9,643 bases of DNA from CAZKUN01 sp964555935 (GTDB taxonomy: Bacteria > Armatimonadota > Zipacnadia > Zipacnadales > VGFC01). The position numbers and the translations under genes were made by a program. The stretch is from positions 1 through 9,643 of the forward strand of contig CAZKUN010000310.1 in NCBI GenBank assembly GCA_964555935.1. The letters are read 5' to 3'. Within the stretch, counting starts at the first letter, position 1. The number at the start of each line of letters is the position of its first letter. The notes under the pieces were generated by a model, which was given only the letters and a program-made list of their open reading frames with translations, did not search any database and was not told the DNA's origin. This document shows, in pieces, positions 6,792-9,643 of the stretch.

Positions 6792-8721
6792 CTAGCGCGC
6801 CCACGTCACCACAAGCTCGTCGAGCTGCACGTCATTCCCCGATACGCGGAGGTAGAGCGTCCCCTCAGCGAGGCCTTCGATGGTCGCCCCGCGGAGCGTC
6901 ACGCCGCCGGTTCCCTCCAGCACGGTCTGCCACGACTCACCATCTTGCGAGTACTCGAGCTTGTGGGCCTGGCCCATGTGCGCGCCGAGGCGGATCTGGA
7001 GCCTCGCGGCGCATGGGTACGGCACGTCGAAGGCATAGACCCACTCGCTACCGAAGCGGCGCGAGTCTGTGAGCCCGCTCTTCGCGTCGGGCTGGATGTA
7101 GATCGAGCGCTCCAGGTGGCTGTTGGCGAGGAACTCAACTGTGGGGCCTTCGGCGATGCGGACGGGAAGCGTGTAGACCAGCGGCTCGCCGCCCGGATCG
7201 ACGTCGGTGCCCATGGTGACGCGCATCGGCGCGAGGCCGAGCGGCATGTCTGTCGGCGCGACGAGGGTCATCATCACCGCCGTCCGCGCCTTGGGCCGGA
7301 GGTCACACGTCGTGGCATCCCGCGCGACGACGCTGCCCTTGGCGTCCAGGATCTCCAGCGATACCGCCGCGAGGCGCAGCATCTCGGCGGACATGTTCCA
7401 GAGATGAACGCCGATCTCTTGCTCCCGCCCCGGCACCAGCCAGAGGCGCCCCGTGTCGCCTGAGATGTCGATGGATGTCCACCACTCGCGCGGCGGGGGC
7501 ATCGCGGGCGGCTGCCAATATACGGAGGGGTTCGGAGAGCCGAGGGCGCCCGCGGGCAGGCGCAGGTACTGAGGCTCGGGCGTGGCCTTGAGCGTTACCA
7601 CCTCGCCGCCGTCGATGGGCGTCTCATTGCCGGCCATGTCGACCAAGGTGAGGTCGCCGGGCAGATCGGTGACCTCGAAACCCATCGGCTCGAACGTCGG
7701 TGACCAGAAGACGATCGCTGCCTTCTCGCCCTCGCGGTCGGCGAAACCGTAGCAGCGCACCTCGCCCGTGTTGTCGAAGCGCAGCCAGTGGATCGTGCCG
7801 CCCAGCTCGCGAGTCATGACGCGGTAGGCATCGAAACTCGGCTTGCGCGTGCTGTCCTCGGCAAATAGCCCATGGCCCGGTCCGCCCCAGTCCTTCACGC
7901 TGAACCAGAAGACTCTCGCCACGCCGATGTGGTTCATCGCGAGATTGCTGACATAGCTCTGCACGAGCAATCGCGCCTGATCCGCGTCGCTGACCTCGCT
8001 GGTCGACCAGCCGATCTCGGTCAGCCAGATCGGCTTCTCCTGATCGCCTTGGCGGTCCATCAGTGTCCGCAAGCGCTCAATCTTCTCGCGGTTCCAGCTA
8101 TCGTTGAAGACGCGTCCCCACTGGTACGGATGGACAGCCATCACGTCGAAGTAGCCGCTCGCGCCATGCTCGTAGCACCGCTCGATGAACGCGGTGTCAA
8201 CGCCCGCCGTCCCCCCGAAGACGATTCGCGCTTCCGAGTCGGCCTGGTGGGCAGCAATCGACGCGATCTTCAGCATGTCGACGTAGTTGGGGATCGTGCC
8301 CTTGAAGAAGCTGATGTTCTGCTCATTCCAGACCTCCCAGTACTTGATGTCGCCCTTGTAACGCGCGACGCTTTCGCGAACGAAGCGGGCGTAGTGGCGA
8401 TAGTCCTTGGGCGGGTAGCCGCGATCTCCGTCGGGTCCGCTGGAGGCCCATGGAGCAGTGTACGCCAGGATCGGGAGCGGCGTCAGGCCCTCGGGTTTGT
8501 CCCAATCCGCGAGTTCCTTGTCCGCCGCGTCCCAGACGAACTCGCCGCGCTTGGGCTCAACGCGACCCCAATCGACGAGTTGCGTCGCGCCGGCACCGCA
8601 CCGCACCCAGCGCGCGCCCGTCTCGCCGATCTCCGGCCACGGGCAGACGACGCCAAATGGCGATGGGTCATCCTGCCCGGCGGCGAAGCACGAGGAGGCG
8701 ATGAGAANNNNNNNNNNGCAT
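6792..8721 (-). CDS. Secreted clan GH-A glycoside hydrolase (GH39/GH5-like) with C-terminal beta domain; start interrupted by a gap
   Basis: About 640 residues follow the sequencing gap. The first are LIASSCFAAGQDD, the end of a signal peptide. The barrel carries GDIKYWEVWNEQNISFF, whose Glu (codon 8324-8322) is the acid/base of the W-N-E motif, and KPIWLTEIGWS, whose Glu (codon 8018-8016) is the nucleophile. Both catalytic residues are present, so it should be an active retaining glycosidase outside the cytoplasm. The region after about 7750 is a series of beta domains. The last (LEYSQDGESWQTVLEG) resembles a discoidin/F5-8-type carbohydrate-binding module. Distinguishing GH39 from GH5 or another clan-A family needs a profile search. 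The start is inferred. ATG at 8721 has GGAGG 9 nt upstream, but it is out of frame with the rest across the 10 Ns as written, so the true gap length must differ. The neighbouring plus-strand gene is divergent. Confidence 0.87.
8708..8717. other. Assembly gap of 10 Ns inside the signal peptide of the GH39-like gene
   Basis: Ten Ns in a row mark a scaffold join. Ten is a conventional placeholder, so the real length is probably unknown. Between the ATG at 8721 and the in-frame CTC codon there are 6 known bases plus the gap, so the true gap should be a multiple of three if this ATG is the start. Confidence 0.97.
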
Positions 8722-8730
8722 GGTGTGAGA

Positions 8731-8735
8731 CCTCC
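8731..8735 (-). promoter_or_regulatory. Shine-Dalgarno site of the GH39-like gene
   Basis: The minus strand reads ACGGAGGTC, and GGAGG is 9 nt upstream of the ATG at 8721. The longer frame that begins at 8816 crosses the Ns, has no such site and runs through the palindromic repeat, so it is rejected as a start. Confidence 0.65.
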
Positions 8736-8771
8736 GTCGGTTACGATACGACGGGCGGTGCCTGTTGGCCT

Positions 8772-8881
8772 GCTTGTCGCTGTAGGAGGGGTTTCAACCC
8801 CGACTGTCGTCGTCAATCCGCCGCACGGCGTCGTGGAAACTCGCTGAGTTTCCCTGTTGAACCCCTCCTACAACGACAAGC
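8772..8881. repeat. 110-bp inverted-repeat element resembling a REP doublet (REPIN)
   Basis: The left arm (8772-8798) and right arm (8856-8881) are inverted copies matching over about 26 bp with one mismatch and one single-base indel. Each arm reads outside-in as CTTGTCG, TGTAGGAGGGG, TT, CAAC. The left arm forms its own GGGGT-TTCA-ACCCC hairpin (8788-8801), so each end looks like a REP unit: a GTAG/GGAG head followed by a palindrome. Two such units head to head form a REPIN, a non-autonomous element mobilised by RAYT transposases in other bacteria. No target-site duplication is obvious. It lies between divergent genes, about 36 nt upstream of the GH39-like ribosome-binding site and 63 nt upstream of the other gene's. 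Confidence 0.75.
8835..8853. repeat. Perfect 8-bp internal hairpin within the inverted-repeat element
   Basis: GGAAACTC-GCT-GAGTTTCC is an 8-bp perfect stem with a 3-nt loop, nested between the terminal arms and abutting the right one. Nested stems make the whole element a cruciform-prone structure. Confidence 0.7.
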
Positions 8882-8956
8882 CCCTTATAGAGGCCTTCGA
8901 CCGGTCGCGTGGAAGTGCCTTCCCGTTGGCCAGACCGCGGACCCGGAGGGACTGCC

Positions 8957-9643
8957 ATGCGCGCCACGTTGCTCTGTCTCGCCCTGACCATTGTCGTCGG
9001 ATCGGTCTGTCTCGGTCAGGCAGATGCGCCGAAGACGATGAATGGTCTGCCGCTCATCTACGAGGCAACTTTCGATGGGGACCTGGGCGACTGGGCCATG
9101 ACCGACGAGGACGCGTGGGCGATCACGCAGGAGGAGGACGGCGACACCGTCCTCTCGCTCAAGGCGCAGAGCAAGTACAAGCCGCCCGTGCGCTCGCCCG
9201 TCAACATCGCGCGGATCGCGGATCTCGAGGTCTCGGACTTCATCCTGGAGGTCCGCATGAGGCAGACGGGTCGCGAGTACGGCCATCGCGACATGTGCGT
9301 CTTCTTCGGCTACCAAGATCCGTCGCACTTCTACTATGTCCACATGGCAACGGCGGCGGATGCCCACGCGCACTCGGTGTTTCTGGTCAACGACGAGCCG
9401 CGGGTGTCGATCTGCGACGACCGGACCGATGGCGTCGAGTGGGGCACGGATTACCACACGATCCGCATCGCGCGCGATGCGAAAAATGGCGCCATCGAGG
9501 TCTATTATGACGACATGGGCGAGCCGATCATGCGGACCTCAGACACGACCTTCGACTGGGGGACGATCGGCTTCGGTTCCTTCGATGATACCGGCAACAT
9601 CGACGATATCCGGATCTGGGGGAGGCGGCTGGGGGAGGGGAAG
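8957..9643 (+). CDS. Secreted concanavalin/DUF1080-like protein, C-terminus at or just beyond the window
   Basis: The frame is open from the ATG to the right edge, exactly 229 codons with no stop. The start is supported by GGAGG at 8945-8949, 7 nt upstream. A signal peptide covers about residues 1-24 (MRATLLCLALTIVVGSVCLG, with cleavage likely after QADA). The mature part is one beta-sandwich. It begins with LIYEATFDGDLGDWAMTDEDAW (33-54; Phe-Asp, then Trp at about 46) and has VFFGYQDPSHFYYVHM in the middle. It ends with IGFGSFDDTGNIDDIRIWG. This order is typical of the concanavalin-like DUF1080/LamG group. Some DUF1080 members hydrolyse 3-keto-glycosides, while others only bind sugars; no catalytic residue can be assigned here. 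The domain is nearly finished at the edge, so the protein may be short or carry a second domain. It is divergent from the GH39-like gene across the inverted-repeat element. Confidence 0.85.
   Translation, partial: MRATLLCLALTIVVGSVCLGQADAPKTMNGLPLIYEATFDGDLGDWAMTDEDAWAITQEEDGDTVLSLKAQSKYKPPVRSPVNIARIADLEVSDFILEVRMRQTGREYGHRDMCVFFGYQDPSHFYYVHMATAADAHAHSVFLVNDEPRVSICDDRTDGVEWGTDYHTIRIARDAKNGAIEVYYDDMGEPIMRTSDTTFDWGTIGFGSFDDTGNIDDIRIWGRRLGEGK

Noticed and set aside
8722..8816. N-terminal extension of the GH39-like protein to an ATG at 8816
   Set aside because: The extension reads through placeholder Ns and the inverted repeat, and it places the signal-peptide end far from the N-terminus. A good ribosome-binding site supports the ATG at 8721.
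7872..8987. Long plus-strand open frame of 371 codons opposite the GH39-like gene
   Set aside because: It is an antisense shadow: it crosses the assembly gap, has no recognisable domain, and the opposite strand encodes a clear glycosidase with both catalytic motifs.

Overview
This high-GC window (roughly 60-65% by eye) looks like a scaffold from a metagenome-assembled bacterial genome. It contains a run of 10 Ns at 8708-8717, and no gene in it allows a precise taxonomic call. Secreted glycosidase-fold proteins, a concanavalin/DUF1080-like protein, a sulfatase-like protein, clear Shine-Dalgarno sites and wide intergenic spacers are together common in Planctomycetota, Armatimonadota, Hydrogenedentota and similar uncultured polysaccharide degraders. 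That placement is inference.

Layout. Positions 1-5242 hold four genes on the minus strand. In transcription order they are a multi-spanning ABC-2-type permease (5242-3626), a signal-less sulfatase-superfamily enzyme (3515-2124), a secreted GH16 endo-glycanase (1893-1117), and a secreted concanavalin plus GH123/DUF4091-like protein that runs off the left edge (985-1). A divergent plus-strand gene (5448-6764) encodes a secreted TIM-barrel glycosidase-like protein. It converges, with 27 bp between stop codons, on a minus-strand GH39/GH5-like clan-A glycosidase (8721-6792). The start of that glycosidase is damaged by the assembly gap. A divergent plus-strand gene (8957 to the right edge) encodes a secreted concanavalin/DUF1080-like protein. 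No intergenic stretch reaches 300 bp.

Function. Five of the seven proteins carry or very probably carry export signals, and all five look like carbohydrate-active or carbohydrate-binding proteins with different folds. The sulfatase-like enzyme and the permease are the two non-exported members. The simplest reading is a glycan-degradation neighbourhood: exported enzymes cut and bind a complex polysaccharide, and the sulfatase-like enzyme may act on an imported product. There is no SusC/SusD pair, sugar regulator, sulfatase-maturing enzyme or ABC ATPase in the window, so it is not a classical polysaccharide utilisation locus.

The points most worth a second look are these. (a) The sulfatase-like protein has Thr49 where sulfatases need Cys or Ser, and it lacks a signal peptide. 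(b) A 110-bp imperfect inverted repeat resembling a REP doublet (REPIN) sits between two divergent genes. (c) Short hairpins with a related GGG-TT(T)C core lie in three separate intergenic regions. (d) A 22-bp tandem repeat has grown out of the end of the GH16 gene and puts a TGA in each of the three reading frames. (e) The assembly gap hides the true signal peptide of the GH39-like gene.
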